From Anaerococcus vaginalis (GTDB taxonomy: Bacteria; Bacillota; Clostridia; Tissierellales; Peptoniphilaceae): a DNA stretch of 18,747 nt. The stretch's first letter is position 1; each line of letters starts with the position of its first letter. A program made the translations under genes and the position numbers. The notes below the pieces were generated by a model. The model ran no database searches, had not been told where the DNA came from, and saw only the letters and a program-made list of their open reading frames with translations. Shown in pieces: positions 1-7,270 of this stretch. The DNA lies in NCBI GenBank assembly GCA_018363915.1, contig JAGZMY010000021.1, positions 1 through 18,747 on the forward strand, written 5' to 3'.

Positions 1-54
1 AAAGATATTCTAATATTAATTTTATTTTTAATTCTTTTGTGTATTTTGGCATAC

Positions 55-90
55 AAAAACCCCTCCATCCGTATTCCGGATTTTGGGGTT
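55..90 (-). terminator. Terminator of the ylxM-rplS operon
   Basis: Read on the minus strand, a two-part hairpin follows the rplS stop codon by about 20 bases. The outer arms are AACCCC/GGGGTT (85-90 with 58-63). The inner arms are ATCCG/CGGAT (77-81 with 67-71). A 3+3 internal loop separates them, and a run of five T residues (55-59) follows. This is the expected form and place of an intrinsic terminator for the seven-gene operon. Confidence 0.75.
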
Positions 91-113
91 CAGGTCATAT
101 GGGCCTTTTTTTT
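91..113 (+). terminator. Possible + strand terminator at the left edge
   Basis: On the + strand a short stem AGGTC/GGCCT with one wobble pair and a small loop (92-105) runs directly into eight T residues (106-113). It could end a + strand transcript entering from the left, converging on rplS. It may instead be part of the same bidirectional structure as the rplS terminator. No + strand gene is visible in bases 1-90, so the transcript it would end is not in view. Confidence 0.4.
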
Positions 114-459
114 AATAATTTGTTTTTTCTTTAACTTTTGCAGCCTTACCTTGACGTCCTCTTAGGTAATTTAGTTTTGCACGTCTTACCTTACCACGTC
201 TAACGATTTTGAATGCTTCAAGTCTTGGTGAGTGATATAGGAATGTTCTTTCAACTCCTACACCATAAGAAAGTCTTCTTAGTGTGAAAGTTTTTCCAAG
301 ATTTCCTTCATTTATTTTGATTACTACTCCTTCAAAGTCTTGTAGTCTTGTTTTGTCTCCTTCTTTGATTCTGTAGCTTACTCTTACAGTATCTCCAACT
401 CTAAAGTCTGGATTATCTTCACGTAGTTGTTCATTTTCTATTTTTTTGATTAATTCCAT
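112..459 (-). CDS. rplS: 50S ribosomal protein L19
   Basis: A 115-residue protein of normal L19 length. It has the family core FRVGDTVRVSYRIKEG near residues 19-34, then FEGVVI and a basic C-terminal part ending KVRRAKLNYLRGRQGKAAKV. L19 lies at the 30S-50S interface and contributes to the intersubunit bridges. The ATG at 459 has an AGGAGG six bases upstream. Both this site and the first codons lie inside the 3' end of trmD, giving a 29-bp overlap. It is the last gene of the operon, and a terminator follows. The assignment is secure. Confidence 0.97.
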   Translation of the reverse strand: MELIKKIENEQLREDNPDFRVGDTVRVSYRIKEGDKTRLQDFEGVVIKINEGNLGKTFTLRRLSYGVGVERTFLYHSPRLEAFKIVRRGKVRRAKLNYLRGRQGKAAKVKEKTNY

Positions 460-1150
460 CGTGATCCTCCTTGATATATCTATCGTATAAATCTCTTCTT
501 ACTCTTTTGGTTTTTTGAAGAGATGATTTCTTTTGCCACTCTTCTACTAATTTATGATTTCCACTATAAAGTTCTTTTGGAACCATATATCCATTAAAAT
601 TTCTAGGCTTCGTGTACTCATCATATTGTAGTAGACCATTGTAGTGTGAATCTGTAACTAATGATTCTTTTTTCCCAACAACTCCCCCAATAAATCTTGA
701 AAGAGAATCTATTAATACCATGGCAGGGATTTCGCCACCGGTTAAAACATAATCTCCAATTGAAACTTCATAATCAACATAGTGATTGATAATTCTTGCA
801 TCAATTCCTTCGTAATGACCGCAAAGTATTACCAAGTCTTCAAAATCTGCAAATTTGATTGCTAATTTTTGGTTTAGGATTTCTCCTGCTGCAGACATGT
901 AGACTACTTTTGATTTTGAACTTTTATTTGCTATTAGAGCATCATAAATCGGCTGAGGCCTCATAAGCATTCCTGCTGCCCCACCAAAAACTGTATCATC
1001 AACCCTGTTGTGTTTGTCCTTGCTATAATCTCTTATATCAACAAGATTAATTTCAATTAGTCCTTTTTCAATTGCCTTTCCTATGACTCCATAGCTTTTT
1101 AGAAATTCGAATGATTCGGGAAAAAGTGTAAGTATAGTTATTTTATTCAT
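431..1150 (-). CDS. trmD: tRNA (guanine37-N1)-methyltransferase
   Basis: This is a 239-residue SPOUT-family (trefoil knot) methyltransferase that uses SAM to make m1G37 in tRNAs and so prevents +1 frameshifting. Visible signatures are GGAAGMLMRPQPI (about 56-68), CGHYEGIDARI (about 109-119) and the knot motif IGDYVLTGGE (about 131-140). The ATG overlaps the end of rimM by 8 bp, which suggests translational coupling. At the other end its last nine codons plus stop overlap rplS by 29 bp. The position after rimM and before rplS is the classic rpsP-rimM-trmD-rplS order. Confidence 0.97.
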   Translation of the reverse strand: MNKITILTLFPESFEFLKSYGVIGKAIEKGLIEINLVDIRDYSKDKHNRVDDTVFGGAAGMLMRPQPIYDALIANKSSKSKVVYMSAAGEILNQKLAIKFADFEDLVILCGHYEGIDARIINHYVDYEVSIGDYVLTGGEIPAMVLIDSLSRFIGGVVGKKESLVTDSHYNGLLQYDEYTKPRNFNGYMVPKELYSGNHKLVEEWQKKSSLQKTKRVRRDLYDRYIKEDHDGINQKNRK

Positions 1151-1628
1151 AATCTTTGAAGTTTTCTACTTCTATTTTTTTATTTTCTAAATCAACATTT
1201 TTTACTGTAGCATTTAAGGCAGGAAAATAAATTTCTTTTCCGTCTTTTTCTATTACATAGATGTCGTTTGGATAAACTCCAGTAATGACATCTTTTATAA
1301 AACCAAGTTCTTGATTTTTTTCATAGACTTTTAGGCCAATCAAATCAAACAAATAATATTCACCATCATTTAATTTTTCTAAGTCCTTATCTTCGATAGT
1401 AAGTTCGTGTCCAATAAACTTTTCTACCTCATTAATATCATCATATTCCTTGAGTTTTATGATAATACTACCCTTATGCTTAAAAGATGATTCGATTGTA
1501 ACTAAATTTCCATCAAGTAAAAGTTTTGATCCTTTTTCAAATCTTTTTTCATTGTCTGAATAAGATTTTATTTTTAGATTTCCTTTTATCCCGTGTGTTG
1601 TAAGTATCTCTGCTACAGTTATTTTCAT
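1143..1628 (-). CDS. rimM: 16S rRNA processing protein RimM
   Basis: A 161-residue ribosome maturation factor that binds S19 and helps assemble the 30S head. The N-terminal beta-barrel starts with VAEILTTHGIKGNLKI, the usual G-x-x-G-ELK-type opening of RimM. The C-terminal PRC barrel (about 88-160) contains YYLFDLIGLKVY and the conserved GVYPNDIYVI and IYFPALNATVKNVD stretches. The ATG shares four bases (ATGA) with the khpA stop codon. No strong ribosome binding site is seen, so coupling to khpA translation is likely. Its 3' end overlaps trmD by 8 bp. Confidence 0.95.
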   Translation of the reverse strand: MKITVAEILTTHGIKGNLKIKSYSDNEKRFEKGSKLLLDGNLVTIESSFKHKGSIIIKLKEYDDINEVEKFIGHELTIEDKDLEKLNDGEYYLFDLIGLKVYEKNQELGFIKDVITGVYPNDIYVIEKDGKEIYFPALNATVKNVDLENKKIEVENFKDYE

Positions 1629-1849
1629 ATTCTTATATTAACCTTAACATCTTCTTTGACTGCACAAGCACGAGCAATAGTTCTAATGGAATTAATAATA
1701 TTTCCACCCTTTCCTATAACTCTTCCCTTGTCTTTTTCTGCCACGTTAATTTTAATGTTAACTTCTCCGTTGTCTTCTTCTAATATTATTCCTACAGCAT
1801 CTTTGTCTTCGACAAGTTCTGTAACTATTAGTTTGACTAATTCTTTCAT
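1625..1849 (-). CDS. khpA: KH-domain RNA-binding protein KhpA (YlqC)
   Basis: A 74-residue single KH-domain protein with the RNA-binding GxxG loop as VIGKGGNIINSIR (about 44-56). In other Firmicutes KhpA dimerises with KhpB (Jag/EloR) and binds many RNAs, affecting cell elongation and division. The size and the site between rpsP and rimM are typical. The start lies four bases after the rpsP stop, and no convincing Shine-Dalgarno sequence precedes it. It is probably translated by re-initiation or coupling. The stop overlaps the rimM start by four bases. Confidence 0.92.
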   Translation of the reverse strand: MKELVKLIVTELVEDKDAVGIILEEDNGEVNIKINVAEKDKGRVIGKGGNIINSIRTIARACAVKEDVKVNIRI

Positions 1850-1853
1850 TTTA

Positions 1854-2099
1854 TTATGCTAAAACGTTGTTGTCGTTAAATAATTTTTCAACAATAGAAG
1901 TTGGTTTTGCACCATTTTTAATCCATTGTTTAGCTTTTTCGTTGTCAATTTTAAATTCTTTTGGTTCAGATACTGGATTGTATGTTCCAATTTCTTCGAT
2001 GAATTTTCCATCTCTTGGACTTCTAGAATCTGCTACAACTACTCTGTAAAATGGTCTTTTCTTTTGTCCCATTCTTTTTAATCTAATTTTAACTGCCAT
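1854..2099 (-). CDS. rpsP: 30S ribosomal protein S16
   Basis: An 81-residue S16 with the typical opening MAVKIRLKRMGQKKRPFYRVVVADSRSPRDGKF, shown here only as a family hallmark: AVKIRL, RMGQKKRPFYR and ADSRSPRDG. It also has the usual IEEIGTYNP. S16 is needed for 30S assembly. Two ATG codons are adjacent (2102 and 2099). The second gives the canonical MAVKIRL start and a better distance (five bases) from GGAGG, so it is preferred. It lies 18 bases after ffh in the operon. Confidence 0.95.
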   Translation of the reverse strand: MAVKIRLKRMGQKKRPFYRVVVADSRSPRDGKFIEEIGTYNPVSEPKEFKIDNEKAKQWIKNGAKPTSIVEKLFNDNNVLA

Positions 2100-2117
2100 C
2101 ATAACCTCCGTATTTTT

Positions 2118-3455
2118 TTAGAAGAAAGGCATATTGAATTTTCTTTTGCCTTTTCTTCCCTTTTTCATATTAGTAAATTGTTTCATCATTTTCTTTAGTT
2201 CTTTGAATTGCTTTAATAATTTATTTAATTCATTCATATCAACCCCAGAGCCTTTGGCAATTCTTTCCTTACGACTTTTGCCAATTATCTCAGGTTTTTC
2301 TCTTTCTTCTTTTGTCATAGAAGATATTAAAGCTTCAATCCTTACAAATCCTTTTTCATCAACATTTACATTTTTTAGCATTTTGTTGTTTACTCCAGGA
2401 ATCATAGCAAGTAAATCTTCAAGCGGTCCCATATTTCTTATTTGATTTATTTGTTCAACAAAATCATCAAGAGTATAGGATTGGTTTCGCATTTTTTCTT
2501 CAAGCTCTCTTGCATCTTTCAAAGAAACTTGCTTTTCCGCCTTTTCAATTAGGGATAACACATCTCCCATGCCAAGAATTCTTGATGCCATCCTATCTGG
2601 ATGAAAGGCTTCAAGATCATCAAGCTTTTCGCCTGTACCAATAAATTTAATTGGCTTTCCTACAACTTGTCTAATTGAAAGAGCTGCTCCACCTCTTGCA
2701 TCTCCGTCAAGTTTTGTTAGAATAACACCACTTATGTCTAGATATTCATCAAATGTTTTTGCAACATTTACAGATTCTTGTCCAACCATGGCATCAACTA
2801 CCAAAAGTATCTCGTCAGGTTTTACAACTTTTTTAATATTTTTAAGCTCATCCATCAAATCTTCATCGATTTGAAGTCGTCCAGCCGTATCCATTATAAC
2901 AACATCATTGTTATTTCTTCTAGCATATTCTTTTGCTTCATTTGCAGTTTGTACAGGATCTTGTTTTCCCTTTTCAAAAACTTCAACCTCAGCTTGTTTT
3001 CCCACAACTTTCAATTGTTCAATTGCCGCAGGCCTATAAACATCAAGAGCTACTAAAAGAGGATTTCTGCCTTCCTTTTTTAATTTCCTGACAAGTTTTC
3101 CAGAGTGAGTTGTCTTACCTGAACCTTGCAAACCTACCATCAACACAACGTGAGGAGTAGATCCTTTTAGCTCAAGTTTAGAATTTTCCTTACCCATAAG
3201 ATTTGTAAGTTCTTCATTTACAATCTTAATTACAGTTTGACCTGGAGTAAGAGATTCCATGACATCTTGGCCCATAGCTCTTTCTTTTATTTTTTTGACA
3301 AACTCCTTAACTACTTTGTAATTAACGTCAGCCTCAAGCAAAGAAAGTTTTATTTCTCTGGCTACATTGTCGATGTCTTTTTCGCTTAATTTTCCTTTTC
3401 CTGTAAGTTTTCCTAAAGATTCTTGTAACTTCTCAGAAAGATTTGAAAAAATCAT
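2118..3455 (-). CDS. ffh: Signal recognition particle GTPase Ffh
   Basis: A 445-residue SRP54 homologue that binds signal sequences of nascent membrane and secreted proteins and docks them at FtsY. Order of domains: N helical bundle (about 1-90); G domain with P-loop GLQGSGKTT (108-116), DTAGR (189-193) and TKLDGDARGG (247-256); then a methionine-rich M domain (about 325-445) with LDDFVEQINQIRNMGPL. The tail is very basic, ending KKGRKGKRKFNMPFF. The residue after the P-loop threonines is His (TTHSGK) where TTTAGK is more usual; the catalytic motifs are otherwise intact. It starts 11 bases after ylxM. Confidence 0.97.
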   Translation of the reverse strand: MIFSNLSEKLQESLGKLTGKGKLSEKDIDNVAREIKLSLLEADVNYKVVKEFVKKIKERAMGQDVMESLTPGQTVIKIVNEELTNLMGKENSKLELKGSTPHVVLMVGLQGSGKTTHSGKLVRKLKKEGRNPLLVALDVYRPAAIEQLKVVGKQAEVEVFEKGKQDPVQTANEAKEYARRNNNDVVIMDTAGRLQIDEDLMDELKNIKKVVKPDEILLVVDAMVGQESVNVAKTFDEYLDISGVILTKLDGDARGGAALSIRQVVGKPIKFIGTGEKLDDLEAFHPDRMASRILGMGDVLSLIEKAEKQVSLKDARELEEKMRNQSYTLDDFVEQINQIRNMGPLEDLLAMIPGVNNKMLKNVNVDEKGFVRIEALISSMTKEEREKPEIIGKSRKERIAKGSGVDMNELNKLLKQFKELKKMMKQFTNMKKGRKGKRKFNMPFF

Positions 3456-3466
3456 ATTTTCACATC

Positions 3467-3790
3467 CTAAATTTTATTTATCATTTCATCGATCATATCC
3501 ATAGCTTCACTTTGATTTGAACTTTCGATCAACTCTCTTAACAAAGACAAATCTTCTCTTAATTGATTTTTTTTCTTTATTAAAGAAAGCTCATTTTCAA
3601 ACTCAAATAACTTGTCAACAGACCTTTGAATCATATCAGAAATTGCCTGTTTTGATTTATTGTTATTTTCTGCTATCTCGTTTAATGATAAATCTTCATT
3701 GTAATAACAATTTATGACATCTTTTTGTTTTTCATTCAAAAGAGAGCCATAAGTGTCAAACAATCTTGCAACTTGTACTAATTTTTCCAT
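3467..3790 (-). CDS. ylxM: YlxM/p13-like SRP-operon helix-turn-helix protein
   Basis: A 107-residue all-helical protein of the UPF0122 (YlxM) family. It resembles the region 4 helix-turn-helix of sigma factors: LLNEKQKDVINCYYNEDLSLNEIAE followed by KQAISDMIQRSVDKL, listed here as LNEKQKDVINCYY and SLNEIAENNNKSKQAI. Its biochemical role is poorly defined; it is nearly always placed before ffh. A longer reading from a TTG at 3838 would begin inside the promoter -10 region, so I choose the ATG at 3790, which has GGTGAG upstream. It is the first gene of the operon and, as a DNA-binding-like protein, could act on the dyads at its own promoter (inference). Confidence 0.9.
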   Translation of the reverse strand: MEKLVQVARLFDTYGSLLNEKQKDVINCYYNEDLSLNEIAENNNKSKQAISDMIQRSVDKLFEFENELSLIKKKNQLREDLSLLRELIESSNQSEAMDMIDEMINKI

Positions 3791-3800
3791 ATTCTCACCC

Positions 3801-3819
3801 GTCAAGTATTTTTCTTGAC
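3801..3819 (-). promoter_or_regulatory. Downstream dyad at ylxM promoter (operator or 5' hairpin)
   Basis: Minus-strand sequence GTCAAGAAAAATACTTGAC is a 6+7+6 inverted repeat. It covers the first transcribed bases and ends just before the ylxM ribosome binding site. It matches the upstream dyad at 17 of 19 positions. As DNA it could be a repressor site; as RNA it would form a hairpin at the extreme 5' end of the operon mRNA. Confidence 0.65.
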
Positions 3820-3825
3820 CTATAA

Positions 3826-3854
3826 AGTATACTAGCAATTCAATCTAATGTCAA
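3826..3854 (-). promoter_or_regulatory. Promoter of the ylxM-ffh-rplS operon
   Basis: On the minus strand: TTGACA (3849-3854), a 17-base spacer, TATACT (3826-3831). This is a nearly perfect sigma-A promoter. Transcription should begin near 3819-3820, about 30 bases before the ylxM ATG. Its -35 lies inside the upstream dyad, and the predicted start falls at the edge of the downstream dyad. Confidence 0.88.
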
Positions 3855-3868
3855 GACTTTTTCTTGAC
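3850..3868 (-). promoter_or_regulatory. Upstream dyad at ylxM promoter (candidate operator)
   Basis: Minus-strand sequence GTCAAGAAAAAGTCTTGAC is an inverted repeat whose right arm contains the first five bases of the -35 hexamer TTGACA. Its centre is 49 bp from the centre of the matching downstream dyad. A protein bound here would cover the -35 element. Confidence 0.65.
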
Positions 3869-4243
3869 TATTTTTTTCTTGAATTTTCAATCTTAAATAA
3901 AATTTTTTCAAGCAAAAATCAATTTTAAATTTGAAAATATTTTTAATTCTAAAAATTTTCAAAATATTTTAAAATTGAAAATAAAAAATTCCAAAAGCTT
4001 TGATAAAACCTCAAGCACGAATATCTGACTGCAAAAATTATTGATTTTTAAATTTTAAAATTCAAATCAAAACAATTATTTCCGTATGATATTCTTCGCA
4101 TGAGTATTTTTATAATTTGTCAAAAGTCTGACGCTCTATTTATTTTTATAAATTTTATTTTGTACAATTATTTTTTATTATTATTTTCAAAAAAAAACAA
4201 TATTTTGATATTCAAAGAAAAAAATTTTTGTTATCATATTGAT
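3869..4243. other. Very AT-rich gap with no gene
   Basis: Between the ylxM promoter and the Fur-like box the sequence is mostly A and T with many short mirror and inverted repeats, for example TTTGAAAATATTTTT and AAAAATTTTCAAA near 3927-3967. One stretch, AATTTTCAAAATATT near 3953, is close to the CodY consensus, but in such base composition this is weak. A 73-codon open frame at 4100-4321 is Phe/Leu/Asn/Tyr-rich low complexity and has no ribosome binding site, so it is not called as a gene. Confidence 0.5.
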
Positions 4244-4262
4244 GATAATGATTATTATTACG
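4244..4262 (+). promoter_or_regulatory. Fur-box-like sequence
   Basis: The stretch from GATAATGATTATTATTACG matches the classical 19-bp Fur consensus at about 15 of 19 positions by eye. It lies about 120 bp upstream of the -10 of the following surface-protein gene. The surrounding AT-richness raises the chance of coincidence. Confidence 0.35.
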
Positions 4263-4347
4263 AATTATTTTCTTTGAATTTTTATTTTAAATTTGCTTTT
4301 TTAAATTTTTTATTTAAATGATTTGAAATTTAAAAAAATTACTATTC

Positions 4348-4370
4348 AAATGAGAATCAAATAATCATTA
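4348..4370 (+). promoter_or_regulatory. Second Fur-like box overlapping the -35 zone
   Basis: AAATGAGAATCAAATAATCA has the TGAGAAT...ATCAT layout typical of metal-regulator boxes. It is an imperfect dyad (ATGAnnAT/ATnnTCAT) and sits just upstream of the -10 TATAAT at 4381, where a bound repressor would block polymerase. Confidence 0.4.
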
Positions 4371-4380
4371 TTTATTAAAT

Positions 4381-4386
4381 TATAAT
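4381..4386 (+). promoter_or_regulatory. -10 element of the coiled-coil surface protein gene
   Basis: A consensus TATAAT lies 37 bases before the start codon, at the centre of an 18-bp perfect AT-only palindrome (4374-4391). No good -35 is seen at the right distance (CAAATA), which suggests an activated or regulated promoter. Confidence 0.5.
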
Positions 4387-4423
4387 TTAATAGAAAAAAT
4401 TTAACATTATGGAGGTTTAAATT

Positions 4424-6895
4424 TTGAAAAAGAATAAAAAATTTGCTACTGCCCTAATTTTAGCTATGGGCTTGGGGGTTGTTAATCCCGTTTATAATTC
4501 TTACGCATCTAATAATGATGAAAATATGGTAGAATATAGAGAAAATTCGACTGGCTTTGCTGATAATTTAAATGAAAAAAATCTTGAAAATGAAGTTGGC
4601 AAAGCACAAAAAGAATTAGATATTGCAAATGAAAATTTAAAAGCTAAAGAAAATGAAAAAATAGAACTTGATAAAAAAGTTTTATCTTTACAAAATGAAC
4701 TTAATAAAGCCAGTGAAAATAAGAAAAAAGCTGATAATGATTTTATTTCTGCTTACAAAAAACAAAGTGATGCAAGCGACGACTATATAAATCTTAACGA
4801 AAAAAAGAATAAACAAGTTGAGGCTGACAAAAATTTAGCCAAAGCAAAAGAAGAACTTAATATTGCTAAAAATCAACAAGAAAAAGCAAAAGAGAATTTA
4901 AATTTAGCTCAAAAAAATGCTGACGAAAAGAAAAAAGCCCTAGACTTGGCAAATAATAAGCTTGAAGAGGCTAAGAAAAATGAGAAAGCTCAAGAAGATA
5001 TTTATGAGAATCAAGCAAAGAAAAAAGCAAGCGATGCCTTGGAGAAAAAAGATAAGGCAAAAAAAGATTTAGACCAAGCGCAAAAAAATTCTGACGATTA
5101 TTTGGAAAATGAAAAAGAAGATTTGACAGAAAAAAATCAAAATTATGATAATTTAAAATCAAAAGTTGATGATTCACGCAATTCTTTAAATTCTCAAAAT
5201 GAAGATTTGGATAAACTCTATGCGTCTATTAAAAATTATGAAAAAGACAAGACTGATATAAGCGATAAAAAGTCAGAACTTAAACAAAATTTGCTAGAAG
5301 CCAAAGAAAATATTAAATGGCTTCAGCCGAATAGTGATGGGTATAAGGCAAAACAAAATGAAATTGATGATTTAAATAAGCAAATAGAAGAAATTGATAA
5401 AATTTGCAAAAAAATTACCGAAGATTACAAAAATTTATATAAAGAGGCTGAAAAAGAATTTGACATATTTAGAAATTATAATACTAATTTCAATGATCTC
5501 AAAGAAAATATCAAAGAAAAAAGCCAAGCAAATGCCAAAAATATTGTAATACAAGAAATTTTAGATGGAAAATTAAACAAGGATAATCTAGAAGAAAAAG
5601 CTAAAGCTGCAAATAATAAATTAGGTGACTTGTATTTAGAAAGAAATGGCAAAGAACGTGATTACGAAAAGATTAATGATGAATTCCACAAGGCTTGGAT
5701 GAAATTATCACATGCATGTGAAGTTTTGCAAGAGCAAAAAAATATTGCTTACGATTCAAGTAGAGATGAGATTTTCAAAAAAGAAGCCAAAAAACTTATA
5801 AAACAATATTCCAAAGAATTTGAAGATAATCTTGCAATATTAAAGGAAAAACTTCCTCTATTAAAAGAGAAAGCTGATATTTATTTAGAGTCTTTGGAAG
5901 AAGTTGAACAAGCAGATGCTTATGCAAAAGCTTTAGAAAGTGCAAATATTCTGCTTGAACAAGTAGATAAAAATAAAGAAAATCTTAAAAATTTAACCGA
6001 TTCTTTCAACCAAGCTAATGCCCAATACGAAAAAGCACAAAAAGAATTAGAAGAAGCAAAAAATCTCCTAGATTCTAAGAAAAAAGAAATTGAAACCAAT
6101 AAAAATTTGATAGCAAAGGCAAACGAAGACCTAAATACAGCAAGTGAAAATTTAAATAAAACAAAAATCCAAAAAGATCAAGCTGACAAAAAGGTCAAAG
6201 AACTTGAAGATTTGATAAAAAATCTTACAAATAATTTGCCAGAAAAAATAGATGATGGAAAAATAAATGAAGCTAAAGAAAAATATAATAAAGCAAAAGA
6301 TGAAGCTCAAAAAGCTCAAAAAATGCTTGAAAATGCACAAAAAGAAGAAGATGAAATCAAGGCTAGACTTAATAAAGCACAAGATGACAAAGCACAATTG
6401 CAAAAAGATATAGATAAGGCAAAAGATGACCTTGATTTAGCAAAAGAAAACCTTAAAAACAAAAAAGACGCCCTAGCCCTACAAAAAGAAAAAGAATCTA
6501 TCCAAAAAGCAAAAGCATCGCTTGAAAATTTATTAAAAACTAGCAAGAAAATAAATGATAAGAATTTAAATAAGGTAATCGATGAAATAGAAAAAGCTCT
6601 TAAAGGCGAAAATCTAACAATAAATGATATTCTTTCATTAAATAACAAATTAACCGACGCCCTAAATAAGGTAAAATCAATGCCAAAAGATCAAACAAAT
6701 ACATCAAATAATCCTAGTGACAAGGAAAAAAATAAAAATCGCCCAGACGAAAAAAATAAAAAACACGATGATAAAAATAATAGAAAAACTCAAGGAAGAA
6801 CCTCTCCAAAAACAGGAATTGAAAGCCTATCCTTTGCAGGAACTTCCTTGGCACTTTCCCTATCAGCTCTTTTTGCTTTAAAAAAGAAAAGATAA
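4424..6895 (+). CDS. Secreted, wall-anchored coiled-coil surface protein
   Basis: An 823-residue surface protein starting at TTG with GGAGG eight bases upstream. Residues 1-29 form a signal peptide (MKKNKKFATALILAMG..., likely cut after YAS). Residues about 55-720 are almost entirely Lys/Glu/Ala/Asn-rich heptad coiled coil, interrupted by a less regular centre (about 290-480) that holds the only two cysteines. A short Lys/Asn/Asp-rich hydrophilic wall-spanning part (about 750-790) leads to the sorting tail: SPKTG (794-798), a hydrophobic stretch, and KKKR. Ser replaces the usual Leu of LPXTG. It is likely a rod-like adhesin or wall-spanning protein; no binding domain is recognisable. The gene is flanked by metal-box-like sequences and ends at a strong hairpin. 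Confidence 0.85.
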   Translation: MKKNKKFATALILAMGLGVVNPVYNSYASNNDENMVEYRENSTGFADNLNEKNLENEVGKAQKELDIANENLKAKENEKIELDKKVLSLQNELNKASENKKKADNDFISAYKKQSDASDDYINLNEKKNKQVEADKNLAKAKEELNIAKNQQEKAKENLNLAQKNADEKKKALDLANNKLEEAKKNEKAQEDIYENQAKKKASDALEKKDKAKKDLDQAQKNSDDYLENEKEDLTEKNQNYDNLKSKVDDSRNSLNSQNEDLDKLYASIKNYEKDKTDISDKKSELKQNLLEAKENIKWLQPNSDGYKAKQNEIDDLNKQIEEIDKICKKITEDYKNLYKEAEKEFDIFRNYNTNFNDLKENIKEKSQANAKNIVIQEILDGKLNKDNLEEKAKAANNKLGDLYLERNGKERDYEKINDEFHKAWMKLSHACEVLQEQKNIAYDSSRDEIFKKEAKKLIKQYSKEFEDNLAILKEKLPLLKEKADIYLESLEEVEQADAYAKALESANILLEQVDKNKENLKNLTDSFNQANAQYEKAQKELEEAKNLLDSKKKEIETNKNLIAKANEDLNTASENLNKTKIQKDQADKKVKELEDLIKNLTNNLPEKIDDGKINEAKEKYNKAKDEAQKAQKMLENAQKEEDEIKARLNKAQDDKAQLQKDIDKAKDDLDLAKENLKNKKDALALQKEKESIQKAKASLENLLKTSKKINDKNLNKVIDEIEKALKGENLTINDILSLNNKLTDALNKVKSMPKDQTNTSNNPSDKEKNKNRPDEKNKKHDDKNNRKTQGRTSPKTGIESLSFAGTSLALSLSALFALKKKR

Positions 6896-6923
6896 TAAAC
6901 TCACAAACTCTTTAATATATTTT

Positions 6924-6978
6924 AAAAAAATGAGTATCAACCAAGCTCTTAAAGGCAAGGTTGATACTCATTTTTGAA
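6924..6978 (+). terminator. Terminator of the coiled-coil surface protein gene
   Basis: A perfect 15-bp stem (6928-6942 with 6959-6973), extendable to 17 by flanking A and T runs, has a 16-base loop and ends in five T residues. It lies 33 bases after the stop codon. Its stem AATGAGTATCAACC is almost the same as the hairpin at 7181-7230. Confidence 0.8.
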
Positions 6979-7180
6979 TTTTTACATTTTTACATTTTCA
7001 AATTTTATTATTTTCAAGATATGTAAATTAAGATAAGCTCTTTTACTAAAAATTGACAAATATTGGTACACAAAATTATTTACAGACCCAGAATTTATAT
7101 TTAGATTTGAGTTTTTAAAAAATATTATCAATCAATTTTTCCTTTAAAGTAGGTTCTTATTTAATGCAATAATTTTTATA
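6979..7180. other. Gap between convergent terminators
   Basis: About 200 AT-rich bases between the two hairpins. I see no open reading frame with a ribosome binding site, no RNA gene and no clear promoter. The stretch after the first hairpin (to about 7016) resembles the stretch after the second one (to about 7276), sharing ATACTCATTTTT, TTTTTACATTTTT and AAATTTTATTATTTTC. This indicates a duplicated terminator region. Confidence 0.5.
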
Positions 7181-7230
7181 AAAAATGAGTATAAACTCAA
7201 GTCATAAAGACAAGGTTCATACTCATTTTT
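7181..7230 (-). terminator. Terminator of the repeat-containing surface protein gene
   Basis: A 16-base stem with one mismatch (7181-7196 with 7215-7230) and an 18-base loop. On the minus strand it is followed by a T-rich run, and it lies 40 bases after the stop codon at 7271. A and T runs on both sides make it bidirectional. Confidence 0.75.
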
Positions 7231-7270
7231 ACATTTTTAAATTTTTAAATTTTTAAAATGTTAAATTTTA

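Noticed and set aside
3900..4080. CodY-box-like sequences
   Set aside because: Close to consensus in one place (near 3953) but the whole stretch is A/T runs, so matches by chance are expected.
4100..4321. 73-codon + strand open frame in the AT-rich gap
   Set aside because: Composition is Phe/Leu/Tyr/Asn low complexity expected from AT-rich DNA; no ribosome binding site and no family features. It also spans the first Fur-like box.
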